Shown: positions 33,784-42,574 of the stretch, piece after piece
Position numbering within the stretch: the stretch's first letter is position 1
How the letters are laid out: each line of letters starts with the position of its first letter
DNA from: an uncultured Christensenella sp.
GTDB taxonomy: Bacteria > Bacillota > Clostridia > Christensenellales > Borkfalkiaceae
NCBI GenBank assembly: GCA_910577375.1
Contig: CAJTLT010000001.1
Span: forward strand, 364,952-428,951
Direction: 5' to 3'
DNA length: 64,000 bases
Position numbers and translations under genes: made by a program
The notes under the pieces: generated by a model
Databases searched by the model: none
Seen by the model: only the letters and a program-made list of their open reading frames with translations
Told to the model about the DNA's origin: nothing

Positions 33784-35361
33784 TTACTGTGTTATGATGT
33801 CTAAATACTCGTCATAATTGACGCATTTGTCAAATTTTTTCGTTCCGTTAATTTCTATTATTCTGTTTGCAACAGTATTCATCAATTCCTGGTCATGAGA
33901 AGTGAACAACATACAGCCCTTGAAATTCTTCATTCCATTGTTGAGCGCAGTTATGCTTTCCAAATCGAGATGGTTTGTAGGCTCGTCCATAATCAAGAAA
34001 TTTCCACCTTCCAGCATCATTTTCGCAAGCATACAACGTACTTTTTCACCGCCCGAAAGCACTTTTGCCTCTTTTAAAGCCTCTTCGCCGGAAAAAAGCA
34101 TTCTGCCCAACCATCCGCGGAGATATTCTTCATAGTGGTCTTTTGAATATTGGCTTAACCACTGAACAAGCGTGTAATCACACCCTTGGAAATATTCGTT
34201 ATTGTTTTCAGGGAAATAAGAAACCGAAATGGTTTTGCCCCAGCGTATCGTTCCGCTGTCGGGCTGAATTTTACCAGTCAATATGTCGTAAAGCATAGAA
34301 ACCGTAGTACTTTTATCGCTGACGATTCCGATTTTTTCATCTTTCTGAACGGTAAAAGATAAATCTTCGAAATATCCTTTTTTCGTAAGCTCTTCCACCA
34401 TTAAAATATCATTGCCGATATCTTTTTCATATTTGAAGTCTATATAAGGATATTTGCGGAGAGACGGTTTAAAATCAGAAATAGTAAGTTTTTCAAGCTC
34501 TTTCTTTCTTGAAGTTGCCTGACGTGATTTCGATGCGTTTGCGGCAAACCGCGCGATAAATTCCTGCAATTCCTTTGCACGCTGTTCATTCTTTTTGTTC
34601 TGATCCTTCTGTTGGCGCGCCAAAAGCTGGCTTGTTTCATACCAGAAATCGTAATTCCCGAGCATCATATTGATCTTGCCGTAATCCACGTCGCATATAT
34701 GAGTACATACTTTATTTAAAAAGTGTCTGTTATGCGATACGATAATAATCGTATTTTCAAAATCCATAAGATAATTTTCAAGCCAGCGCACCGTCTTTAT
34801 ATCAAGGTTGTTTGTCGGCTCGTCCAAAAGCAATATATCGGGATTGCCGAAAAGGGCCTGTGCAAGCAAAACTTTAACTTTATATTTTGCGTCAAGCTCC
34901 GCCATAGGCGTGTAATAATATTCTTCCGTTATATCAAGCGCGTTCAAAAGCGTTTGAGCCTCATACTCCGCTTCCCATCCTCCGAGTTCTGCGAACTCGC
35001 TTTCAAGCTCGCTTGCGCGTATACCGTCCGCTTCCGTAAAATCGGATTTTGCATAAAGCGCATCTTTTTCGTCCATTATGTCGATAAGCCGTTTATGCCC
35101 CAACATAACGGCACGCAAAACGGTAACGTTATCGTAAGCGTTCTGGTTCTGTTGCAATACCGACATTCTCTCGGTTTTATCCATAGTAACATCGCCCTTA
35201 TTAGGTTCGATTTCTCCGCTTAAAACTTTTAAAAAAGTGGATTTGCCCGCGCCGTTTGCCCCGATAATTCCGTAACAATTTCCCTTTGTAAATTTGAGGT
35301 TGACTTCCTCGAAAAGTTTTTTACTGCCGTATTGAAGTGAAACGTTATTTACTTGTAACAT
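33784..35361 (-). CDS. ABC-F family ATPase, YkpA/YbiT type
   Basis: 525 aa, two ABC domains and no membrane segments. Walker A: GANGAGKST in the first domain; in the second the P-loop position reads SDKSTTVS, which is degenerate (no GxxGxGK[ST]). Signatures are LSGGEKVRCMLAK and, in the first domain, a weaker AELDAKYKVKVLLAQAL. Walker B regions are LLLDEPTNNLD and LIMDEPTNHLD. Such ABC-F proteins act on the ribosome. Both degenerate elements are usual for the YkpA branch. GGAGAA precedes the ATG. It lies 19 bp after the ABC exporter genes, probably one unit. Confidence 0.85.
   Translation of the reverse strand: MLQVNNVSLQYGSKKLFEEVNLKFTKGNCYGIIGANGAGKSTFLKVLSGEIEPNKGDVTMDKTERMSVLQQNQNAYDNVTVLRAVMLGHKRLIDIMDEKDALYAKSDFTEADGIRASELESEFAELGGWEAEYEAQTLLNALDITEEYYYTPMAELDAKYKVKVLLAQALFGNPDILLLDEPTNNLDIKTVRWLENYLMDFENTIIIVSHNRHFLNKVCTHICDVDYGKINMMLGNYDFWYETSQLLARQQKDQNKKNEQRAKELQEFIARFAANASKSRQATSRKKELEKLTISDFKPSLRKYPYIDFKYEKDIGNDILMVEELTKKGYFEDLSFTVQKDEKIGIVSDKSTTVSMLYDILTGKIQPDSGTIRWGKTISVSYFPENNNEYFQGCDYTLVQWLSQYSKDHYEEYLRGWLGRMLFSGEEALKEAKVLSGGEKVRCMLAKMMLEGGNFLIMDEPTNHLDLESITALNNGMKNFKGCMLFTSHDQELMNTVANRIIEINGTKKFDKCVNYDEYLDIITQ
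33826..33834 (+). promoter_or_regulatory. second 0A box, inside the ABC-F 3' end
   Basis: TTTGTCAAA, a perfect 0A box, exactly 60 bp from the first one and on the same strand. It is within coding sequence, so chance is possible. Confidence 0.45.
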
Positions 35362-35379
35362 ATTTTCTCCGTTTATTTT

Positions 35380-37134
35380 TTATATTGCAAATTGACTGTT
35401 ATACAATTTTGAATAGAACCCGTCTTTAGCCACAAGCTCGCCGTGCGTGCCCTGTTCAATAATATTACCGTTATTCATAACGAGTATTAAATCAGCCTCT
35501 TTTATTGTTGAAAGTCTGTGCGCAACGATAAAACTCGTCCGCCCGTTCATTAACTTTGCAAAAGCATTCTGTATCTTTTTCTCTGTCCGCGTATCTATTG
35601 AAGACGTAGCCTCGTCCAATATAAGCATAGGCGGCAAGCAAAGCATAATTCTGGCAATACACAAAAGCTGTTTCTGCCCTTGGGAAAGTCCGTTCTCCGA
35701 TATAACCGTATCATAACCGTGCGGCAACTGCATTATAAAATTATGTGCATGAGCGGCTTTTGCCGCATTTTCTATTTCTTCACAGCTTGCGGAAGGATTA
35801 CCCATTGAAATATTTTCGGATACAGTCCCGCTTTTCAGCCATGTTTCTTGCAAGACCATACCGTAATTTTTACGCAACGACTTACGCGTAACGTCCATAA
35901 TATCGTTGCCGTCAACCGAAATTTTTCCATCATTAGGGTCATAAAAGCGCATTAAAAGATTAATGAGCGTAGTTTTTCCGCATCCGGTTGGTCCGACTAT
36001 AGCTATTCTCTGCCCCGCTTTGGCGGAAACATTGAGATTTTCAATAAGCTTTCTGTCTTCCGTATAGGAAAAAGCTACGTTCTCGAATTTAATATCACCC
36101 TTTACGTTTTCAAGAGTCAACGCGTTTTCGCTGTCGGCTTTTTGAGGTTTTTCGTCTATAATTTCATATATTCTGCCCGCGCAAGCCACGGCGTTCTGCA
36201 ATTCAGTAATTACTCCGGAAATTTCGTTAAAGGGTTTTGTATACTGGTTTGCATATGACAACAAGCTTGTTAGCATACCCACGGAAAAAACTACAGGCAA
36301 CGGCGTATTCCATAACAGCATCAATGCGCCGGAAAGCGCAACAGCCGCATACACTACCGCATTTACAAATCTGGTACAAGGATTTGTAAGCGACGAATAA
36401 AATATTGATTTAAGAGACGCATTTGTGAGCCGTTCATTTACTTCATCGAATTTTTCAAGATTTTCGTCTTCACGATTAAACGCTTTCACAACCTTCAGAT
36501 TTCCAATCATCTCATCGATAAAAGCTGTCTGTTCCCCTCTTATCTCCGATGTTTTTCTGAAAAGCGAATATGTTCTCGTGGCTATAAATTTAGCTACAAA
36601 CAGCGAAAGCGGAGTTATAACGAAAACAATCAGCGCTATAACCCAGTTAATTGCAATCATTATGCCGAGAGTGCCTATAATTGTAAGAACTCCCGTAAAC
36701 AACTGAGTAAAACCCATCAAAAGTCCATCGGCAAACTGATCTACGTCCGCAACGTTGCGCCCTACTATATCTCCGTATGAATGAGCATCTATAAATTTCA
36801 ACGGCAAAATCTGTAATTTCGCAAACGCTTCTTCACGGATATCCTTTACAACGTTATAAGTTATTTTATTGTTAATTGCATTCATAAGCCATTGCGCAAG
36901 ACATGTTACAGCTATTGTAACGCCTATTGCAATAAACTTTTCAAACACTTTTGCAAAATCTACCTTTAACCCTTCCGCCAGAAGGTCTATCACCTGACCG
37001 AAGAAAATAGGTACAATCAAACTTCCCGCAACGGAAATAAGTGCAAAAAATATTGTTGCCGCAAGTAAAAACCCATAAGGCTTTAACTGTTTTAATATTC
37101 GCTTCAAAATAATTTTTTGTGAGGGGTTAGCCAT
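35380..37134 (-). CDS. heterodimeric ABC exporter, subunit with canonical site
   Basis: 584 aa from the ATG at 37134, which follows AGGAGG. Six membrane helices (about 20-320) are fused to one ATPase domain. Walker A is GPTGCGKTT, the signature is LSQGQ (GLSQGQKQLLCIARIML), and Walker B is MLILDEATSSID with the catalytic Glu present. It partners the upstream subunit to form a BmrC/D-, LmrC/D- or TM287/288-like exporter of drugs, lipids or peptides. The substrate cannot be read. The two genes overlap by 8 bp. Confidence 0.88.
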   Translation of the reverse strand: MANPSQKIILKRILKQLKPYGFLLAATIFFALISVAGSLIVPIFFGQVIDLLAEGLKVDFAKVFEKFIAIGVTIAVTCLAQWLMNAINNKITYNVVKDIREEAFAKLQILPLKFIDAHSYGDIVGRNVADVDQFADGLLMGFTQLFTGVLTIIGTLGIMIAINWVIALIVFVITPLSLFVAKFIATRTYSLFRKTSEIRGEQTAFIDEMIGNLKVVKAFNREDENLEKFDEVNERLTNASLKSIFYSSLTNPCTRFVNAVVYAAVALSGALMLLWNTPLPVVFSVGMLTSLLSYANQYTKPFNEISGVITELQNAVACAGRIYEIIDEKPQKADSENALTLENVKGDIKFENVAFSYTEDRKLIENLNVSAKAGQRIAIVGPTGCGKTTLINLLMRFYDPNDGKISVDGNDIMDVTRKSLRKNYGMVLQETWLKSGTVSENISMGNPSASCEEIENAAKAAHAHNFIMQLPHGYDTVISENGLSQGQKQLLCIARIMLCLPPMLILDEATSSIDTRTEKKIQNAFAKLMNGRTSFIVAHRLSTIKEADLILVMNNGNIIEQGTHGELVAKDGFYSKLYNSQFAI

Positions 37135-38854
37135 TAGCGCCCTCCTTTTCAAACTGCGAATAATGTATTTCGCGGTAAACTTCGTTATTTTTCAACAATT
37201 CTTCATGAGTACCAACGCCCACCATTTTACCGCCGTCAAGAACGATTATTTTATCCGCATTACGTATTGAAGAAGTTCTCTGCGACACTATAAACACTGT
37301 AGGCTTATAATCAAGATTTTTAAGAGACTGCCTTAATTTCGCGTCCGTCGCATAATCGAGCGCCGATGCGCTGTCGTCCAAAATAAGTATCTGAGGTTTT
37401 TTTACCAAAGCGCGAGCAATAGTAAGCCGCTGTCTTTGTCCGCCGGAAAAATTTTTACCGCCTTGCTCAACGGTTTCGTCAAGCCCGTTCTGTTTGGAAT
37501 TTATAACGTCCGCCGCCTGCGCTGCTTTAACGGCAGACATAATTTCCTCATCGGTTGCGTGCTCGTTTCCCCATCTGAGGTTATCCCGTATAGTTCCTTC
37601 AAACAAAACGGCGCGTTGCGGAACTATACCGCAAATATCGCGCAACTGCTCATCGCCGTAAGAATTAATGTTGACGCCGTCCAACAGCACTTCCCCGTCC
37701 TTAACGTCATAAAAATGCGGTAAAACATTTACAAACGTAGTTTTTCCTGCGCCTGTGCCACCGATTATTCCAACCGTTTCTCCTCTGTTAACGCTAAAAT
37801 TAACGTTTTCCAAAGCATTAAGCGGAGAATTAAGATAATTGACGCTCACATTTCTGTATTCAATAAAACTTGCATTCCCGACAACCGATTTAACGCCGTT
37901 TTTAAGCGAAGGATTCATTTCAAGAATTTCGCTTATCCTTCCCGCGCAAGCAAACGATTTAGTAACCGTTATAATTAAATTCGCAAGTTTTATAAGCTCG
38001 ATAAGTATTTGCGACATATAGTTATAAAGCGCGACAACCTGCCCGCGGTTTAATACGCCCGAGTCAAACTTTATGGCTCCGACATACAACAAAACAATTA
38101 CCGCAACATTTATAATTGCAAAAGTCAAAGGATTCATCAATGCAGATATTTTGCCCACAAAAAGCTGGGATTTCGTCAGCTCTGTATTTTTTGCATTATA
38201 CCCTTTTATTTCGTCTTCTTCTTTACAGAAAGCGCGCAACACTCTTGCGCCGGCAAGAGTTTCTCTTGTAGCAACTGTTACGTTATCGAGATTGCCCTGC
38301 ACTTTTTTATAAAGCGGTATGCTTATAAGCATAATTCCGAATACAACTACGCACAAAACCGCAATAGCCGCAGCAAACACACCGCCGGCAAGAGTACTTA
38401 TTGTAAACGCCATAATCATTGCGCCGAAAACAATAAACGGCGAACGCATGAACAGTCTTAAAACCATATTAACGCCGGACTGAACCTGATTGACGTCACT
38501 TGTCATACGCGTAATCATTTTGCCCGTTCCGAGCTTGTCTATTTCGCTATAAGAAAGAGACTGCATTTTTTTAAACAAATCGTGCCTTAACTCTTTGGAA
38601 AAGCCTACGGCAGCCTTTGCGGCAAAATACTGCGCGGCAACCGCACTTACAAGCCCCACAAGTCCTAACGCAACTAAAATGAGACAAGCATATACCACAT
38701 ATGACGTACTTCCTGCACCCGTATCGATTTGGTTTATAATTGCCGATACCACAAGAGGCACAATGAGCTCGAAACTCGCCTCCAGCAATTTAAACAGCGG
38801 CGCAAGAACGGCTTGAACTTTATAATGTTTTAAATATTTCAAAAGCTTACGCAT
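37127..38854 (-). CDS. heterodimeric ABC exporter, subunit with degenerate site
   Basis: 575 aa. Six membrane helices (about 15-310) and an ATPase domain. Walker A is GGTGAGKTT, the signature is FSGGQRQRLTIARAL and Walker B is LILDDSASALD, in which the catalytic Glu is replaced by Asp. This is the usual mark of the degenerate half of an asymmetric exporter. It is first in the unit, with a sigma-A promoter whose -10 is eight bases from the ATG and no Shine-Dalgarno sequence. Confidence 0.88.
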   Translation of the reverse strand: MRKLLKYLKHYKVQAVLAPLFKLLEASFELIVPLVVSAIINQIDTGAGSTSYVVYACLILVALGLVGLVSAVAAQYFAAKAAVGFSKELRHDLFKKMQSLSYSEIDKLGTGKMITRMTSDVNQVQSGVNMVLRLFMRSPFIVFGAMIMAFTISTLAGGVFAAAIAVLCVVVFGIMLISIPLYKKVQGNLDNVTVATRETLAGARVLRAFCKEEDEIKGYNAKNTELTKSQLFVGKISALMNPLTFAIINVAVIVLLYVGAIKFDSGVLNRGQVVALYNYMSQILIELIKLANLIITVTKSFACAGRISEILEMNPSLKNGVKSVVGNASFIEYRNVSVNYLNSPLNALENVNFSVNRGETVGIIGGTGAGKTTFVNVLPHFYDVKDGEVLLDGVNINSYGDEQLRDICGIVPQRAVLFEGTIRDNLRWGNEHATDEEIMSAVKAAQAADVINSKQNGLDETVEQGGKNFSGGQRQRLTIARALVKKPQILILDDSASALDYATDAKLRQSLKNLDYKPTVFIVSQRTSSIRNADKIIVLDGGKMVGVGTHEELLKNNEVYREIHYSQFEKEGANG

Positions 38855-38862
38855 ACTTTTGG

Positions 38863-38892
38863 ATTATACCATATTACGGAAATAAAATGCAA
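38863..38892 (-). promoter_or_regulatory. sigma-A promoter of the ABC exporter operon
   Basis: TTGCAT (38887-38892), 18-bp spacer, TATAAT (38863-38868), eight bases before the ATG. Probably a leaderless mRNA. Confidence 0.68.
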
Positions 38893-38897
38893 ATTTA

Positions 38898-38926
38898 TTG
38901 CAATTATTATCACAATTTGCTAAACT
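38898..38926 (+). promoter_or_regulatory. sigma-A promoter of rlmI
   Basis: TTGCAA (38898-38903), 17-bp spacer, TAAACT (38921-38926), six bases before the ATG. It is divergent from the exporter promoter. Confidence 0.55.
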
Positions 38927-38932
38927 TAAAAT

Positions 38933-40096
38933 ATGGCTTACAGCATATACCTTAAAAAGGGTGAAGAAAAACGTATTCTCGCAGGACATAGTTGGGTTTA
39001 CGCAAACGAGGTAGCGAAAATTGAGGGCAAAGATAAAAACGGTTCTCTTGCCTCCGTTTTTGCGCACGACGGAAGATATATCGGAAAAGGCTACATAAAC
39101 CATGCCTCAAAAATTCTCGTCCGCATATTTATACGCAACAACGAAACCGACGACGAAATATTTTATGAAAATGCAATAAAAACCGCAAACGAATACCGCC
39201 TGCGGCTCGGCTATAAAAACTGTTACCGTATGATATTTGCGGAAGCGGATAATCTGCCCGCTCTCATCGTCGATAAATACGGCGATTATCTTGCAATACA
39301 ATGTCTTTCTCTCGGCATTGATATGCGCAAAGAAACCATTTGCAAAATTCTTGTAAAACTTTTTAACCCCAAAGGAATTTATGAACGCAGCGACGTGGCC
39401 GTCAGAAAAAAAGAAGCCCTGCCGGAAATAAAGCAAACGTTATACGGCGAGGTTCCGGACTATGTCGAAATAGAAGAAAACGATTTAAAAATGCTTGCGG
39501 ATATAAAAAACGGACAAAAAACAGGCTATTTTTTAGACCAAAAAGAAAATCGCTTTGCAATAAGAAAATATTGCCGCGGCGAAGTTCTTGATTGCTTTTG
39601 CAACAGCGGGGGATTTTCATTAAACGCTTCCGTAGTTGCAGATAAAGTAACCGCTTGCGATATTTCCGAACTTGCTTTAAAAAATGTACGCGACAACGCC
39701 ACGTTAAACGAAATAAAAAACATAAAAACTTTACAAGGCGACGTTTTCGAGGTTTTACGCACATTCCGTAAAGATAAAACTCAGTTTGACACCGTTATTT
39801 TAGACCCTCCCGCTTTCTGCAAATCCGCAAGCGAAATAAAAGACGCTTACCGCGGATATAAAGATATAAATTTAACCGCAATGAAAATAGTAAAAAGCGG
39901 CGGATTTCTGATAACCTGTTCTTGCTCACACTATATGACTACTGTTCTGTTTGAAAAAATGCTTATGGAAGCAGCAAGAGAAAGCGGGCGCGTAGTAAGA
40001 TATGTTGAAATAAAAACTCAATCCCCCGACCACCCCGCGCTTTTATCGGCTGAAGAAACGCAATATCTGAAATTTTTCGTTTTGCAAATAATTTAA
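38933..40096 (+). CDS. rlmI: rRNA large subunit methyltransferase, RlmI family
   Basis: 387 aa. An N-terminal PUA domain (about 1-75, GHSWVYANEVAKIEG) and a class I SAM methyltransferase domain (about 180-387). Motifs are the SAM loop VLDCFCNSGGFSLNA and catalytic VILDPPAFCKS. RlmI makes m5C1962 in 23S rRNA; some close relatives modify other sites. No Shine-Dalgarno sequence is seen. It is a single-gene unit ended by a strong terminator. Confidence 0.88.
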   Translation: MAYSIYLKKGEEKRILAGHSWVYANEVAKIEGKDKNGSLASVFAHDGRYIGKGYINHASKILVRIFIRNNETDDEIFYENAIKTANEYRLRLGYKNCYRMIFAEADNLPALIVDKYGDYLAIQCLSLGIDMRKETICKILVKLFNPKGIYERSDVAVRKKEALPEIKQTLYGEVPDYVEIEENDLKMLADIKNGQKTGYFLDQKENRFAIRKYCRGEVLDCFCNSGGFSLNASVVADKVTACDISELALKNVRDNATLNEIKNIKTLQGDVFEVLRTFRKDKTQFDTVILDPPAFCKSASEIKDAYRGYKDINLTAMKIVKSGGFLITCSCSHYMTTVLFEKMLMEAARESGRVVRYVEIKTQSPDHPALLSAEETQYLKFFVLQII

Positions 40097-40101
40097 AACA
40101 T

Positions 40102-40140
40102 TAAAAAGCCGTGGCGATTTAAAATCGCCGCGGCTTTATT
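40102..40140. terminator. bidirectional intrinsic terminator (rlmI / M29 aminopeptidase)
   Basis: A stem of about 15 bp with one G-U or G-T position (AAAGCCGTGGCGATTT with AAATCGCCGCGGCTTT, 40105-40137), with T-runs both ways. It serves the convergent genes. Confidence 0.88.
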
Positions 40141-40154
40141 TTGAAACAATTAAA

Positions 40155-41381
40155 TTATATTGCCCAGTTTCCGTTTTTAAATATTTGCACGCGTTTTCCG
40201 TCAGCCGTAACCCCGACTATATCCATATCCGCACTGCCAATCATAAAATCAACGTGTATCATCGAACTGTTTACGCCCAACTTTTCGCACTCTTCAACAG
40301 AATAGTTTTCATAATTTTCCAGACAGTTGTTAAACCCTCTGCCCAAAGCCAAATGGCAACTTGCATTTTCGTCAAAAAGCGTATTATAAAAAAGTATTCC
40401 GGTATTATTTATAGGCGAATTATAGCCAATCAATGCAACTTCGCCAAGGTAAGCAGCACCTTCGTCCATAGAAACCATTTTTTCCAAAAGTTCTTGGTTC
40501 TTTTCGGCATAAACTTCTACCGCTTTACCGTTTTCAAACCTTATCCAGAAATTTTCAATCAACTTCCCTTGGTAAGAAAGCGGTTTAGTTGCAACCACTT
40601 TTCCGTCTGCAATACCGCGCATAGGCGTCGTAAAAACTTCTTCGCTTGGGATATTGGGATTGTAATAAATATTGCTTCCAAGCGCATTTTCACCGCCGCC
40701 CATAAATATACCTTTCGGATTTAATCCGACGGTAAAATCCGTGCCGTTTTCGCTTTTATATTCAAGCTTAGCAAACTTATAACCGTTTAAAACCGCACAA
40801 TGTTTGGCAAGGTTCTCATTATGCTTTTCCCAAGCCTTTATGGGGTCGCCGTCCACGCGCGAACAAAGAAGAATATCTTCCCACAATTTTTCAACCGCTT
40901 GTTCCGTTTCAAGGTCAGGATAAATCTTTTTAGCCCACTCCTTTCCGGGGACGGCAGCTATACACCACTGATATTTGTTTTCAACGGCGTCGCGGTAAGG
41001 CTTGATAAAAGGAAATCTCGCTTGATTTGCTTTTGAAATCTTCTCGCTGTCAGTTCCGTTCAACCCGTCGGGGTCGTCAGAATCAAGCCATAAAAGGCAA
41101 GAAAGCTTTTCAACCTTTCTCTCCCACTCGGCTTTTTCAACAGCGGTAAATTCGGAAAGCGTTTCAAGACTTCTGTAATTATAATTAAGCTTTGTTACAG
41201 GCATATAAGACCATTCAACCTTTACCCTTTCCGCTCCGCGTTTATAACATTCTTCAACGCACATAGCAACAAAATCCGGCTGGTCAAGCCCGCAACGGAT
41301 TATAACTTCCTGTCCTTTCTGAACGCTCAATCCGCATTTTATTATAAGTTCCGCATATTTTTGCAATCTTTCTTTCTGCAT
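40155..41381 (-). CDS. aminopeptidase, M29 family (AmpS/PepS-like)
   Basis: 408 aa, cytoplasmic, no signal. M29 hallmarks are the C-terminal ENASCHLALGRGFNNCLENY and the SMIHVDFMIGSADMDIVG segments, with metal-ligand Glu, His and Asp residues. It removes N-terminal residues from peptides. AGGTGA precedes the ATG, and a TTGCAT-N18-TATAAT promoter drives it. It fits the peptide-using lifestyle indicated by the Opp cluster, though it is not linked to it. Confidence 0.9.
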   Translation of the reverse strand: MQKERLQKYAELIIKCGLSVQKGQEVIIRCGLDQPDFVAMCVEECYKRGAERVKVEWSYMPVTKLNYNYRSLETLSEFTAVEKAEWERKVEKLSCLLWLDSDDPDGLNGTDSEKISKANQARFPFIKPYRDAVENKYQWCIAAVPGKEWAKKIYPDLETEQAVEKLWEDILLCSRVDGDPIKAWEKHNENLAKHCAVLNGYKFAKLEYKSENGTDFTVGLNPKGIFMGGGENALGSNIYYNPNIPSEEVFTTPMRGIADGKVVATKPLSYQGKLIENFWIRFENGKAVEVYAEKNQELLEKMVSMDEGAAYLGEVALIGYNSPINNTGILFYNTLFDENASCHLALGRGFNNCLENYENYSVEECEKLGVNSSMIHVDFMIGSADMDIVGVTADGKRVQIFKNGNWAI

Positions 41382-41409
41382 AATATCACCTGAAAATTAA
41401 TTTAGGTTA

Positions 41410-41439
41410 ATTATAGCACATAATGCCATATTTATGCAA
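41410..41439 (-). promoter_or_regulatory. sigma-A promoter of the M29 aminopeptidase gene
   Basis: TTGCAT (41434-41439), 18-bp spacer, TATAAT (41410-41415). Confidence 0.7.
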
Positions 41440-41445
41440 GAAAAT

Positions 41446-41637
41446 CTATATTTCCGTTTGAAAAATCAAATCTATTTCCACTATTTTTCCGCTCGGGCCT
41501 TGTTTTGACGGAACAAAACCCGCATATTCATAGCCCTTTTGCGCCATTTCGTTTATTATCTTTCTGTGTTCAGCCAAAACAGCGTTTGCAACATAATTGT
41601 TTTGAAGTTTGATATTGACATATTCGTATTTTTTCAT
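41446..41637 (-). CDS. DUF4177 small protein
   Basis: 63 aa. The KYEYVNIK...EHRKIINEMAQKGYEYAGF...IDLIFQTE layout is that of DUF4177, a one-domain family of unknown function. AGAAGG lies upstream. It is the last gene of the TetR-ABC unit, 15 bp after the permease gene. Confidence 0.75.
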   Translation of the reverse strand: MKKYEYVNIKLQNNYVANAVLAEHRKIINEMAQKGYEYAGFVPSKQGPSGKIVEIDLIFQTEI

Positions 41638-41652
41638 TTTTTATACCTTCTT

Positions 41653-42573
41653 TTATCTTTTCTTTTTATTTTTTATTATAACAATCCCTATATATACAGC
41701 CATTAAAACTGCACAAGCCCCCAATAATATTGCATACATAGCTCCAAGAGAAATTTCAGTTCCGAAAACTACTACCTTTGCATCAAAAGAAGCACGTATA
41801 CTGTCTATCGCCTCAACAGGCATACCCGCATCGGAAAACGCTTCAAGATATCCGTTCATATAATGATTACGCAAAACGCCTACACCGTAAGTCCCGGGAA
41901 GCAAACATAAAACGTTGCGCAAACCTTCGGAAAACGAGGAAAGCGGCATATACGCTCCGCAAATAAATCCGTACATAGAAGAAACCAGTGCCGAAACAGC
42001 CGAAAGTCCGCCTTGGCTGTTTATAAAGCTTTCCACAACGCCCGCAAGCAGCGTTCCGAATAATATCCCGCAAATCAAATCGACAACTATCATAAAAGCG
42101 TCGCCGACGGAAATATACCAGCCGACACAAGCGAGATAAATATGCCCTATAAGCATTATTACCGCAAGAACAATAAACGTTACAAAAAAGTTTGAAAGAA
42201 AATATGAAATAGAAATGGTAGTCGATTTTACAGGGGAAACCCTTAAATCGCTTAAAGTTCCTTCCATTTTATCCATAATCATAATAAGATTCGAACAAAA
42301 CGCAACCGTTACAGAACTGACGCTTAATATAGAAGACATCAGCCATGCGCCGGTAATTCCTTCTATTACGCTTTCATCAATTATAAAACCTTCGGGAAAA
42401 GCGGTTTTAAAGCTGTCGATATAAACGTTTCTCAAAAATGTTACAAATAGCAATAAAAGGATAAGCGGCGTAAGCATAGACATAAAAAACACAAACTTAT
42501 CTTTAAAATAACATTTAGTGTTACGCCCGACAAGTGAAACAAGTTTTCTGCATTCGATTAATTTACCGTTCAT
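41653..42573 (-). CDS. ABC-2 type transporter permease
   Basis: 306 aa with about six membrane helices. The loop VSPVKSTTISISYFLSNFFVTF and the repeated SG.. helix ends (SSMYGFICGAYMPLSSFSEGLRNVLCLLPGTYGV) are typical of ABC-2 permeases (DrrB, NodJ). It pairs with the ATPase gene directly upstream, two bases away. The exported substrate is unknown, but a TetR-ABC-2 layout suggests drug or toxin efflux. Confidence 0.85.
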   Translation of the reverse strand: MNGKLIECRKLVSLVGRNTKCYFKDKFVFFMSMLTPLILLLLFVTFLRNVYIDSFKTAFPEGFIIDESVIEGITGAWLMSSILSVSSVTVAFCSNLIMIMDKMEGTLSDLRVSPVKSTTISISYFLSNFFVTFIVLAVIMLIGHIYLACVGWYISVGDAFMIVVDLICGILFGTLLAGVVESFINSQGGLSAVSALVSSMYGFICGAYMPLSSFSEGLRNVLCLLPGTYGVGVLRNHYMNGYLEAFSDAGMPVEAIDSIRASFDAKVVVFGTEISLGAMYAILLGACAVLMAVYIGIVIIKNKKKR

Positions 42574-42574
42574 T

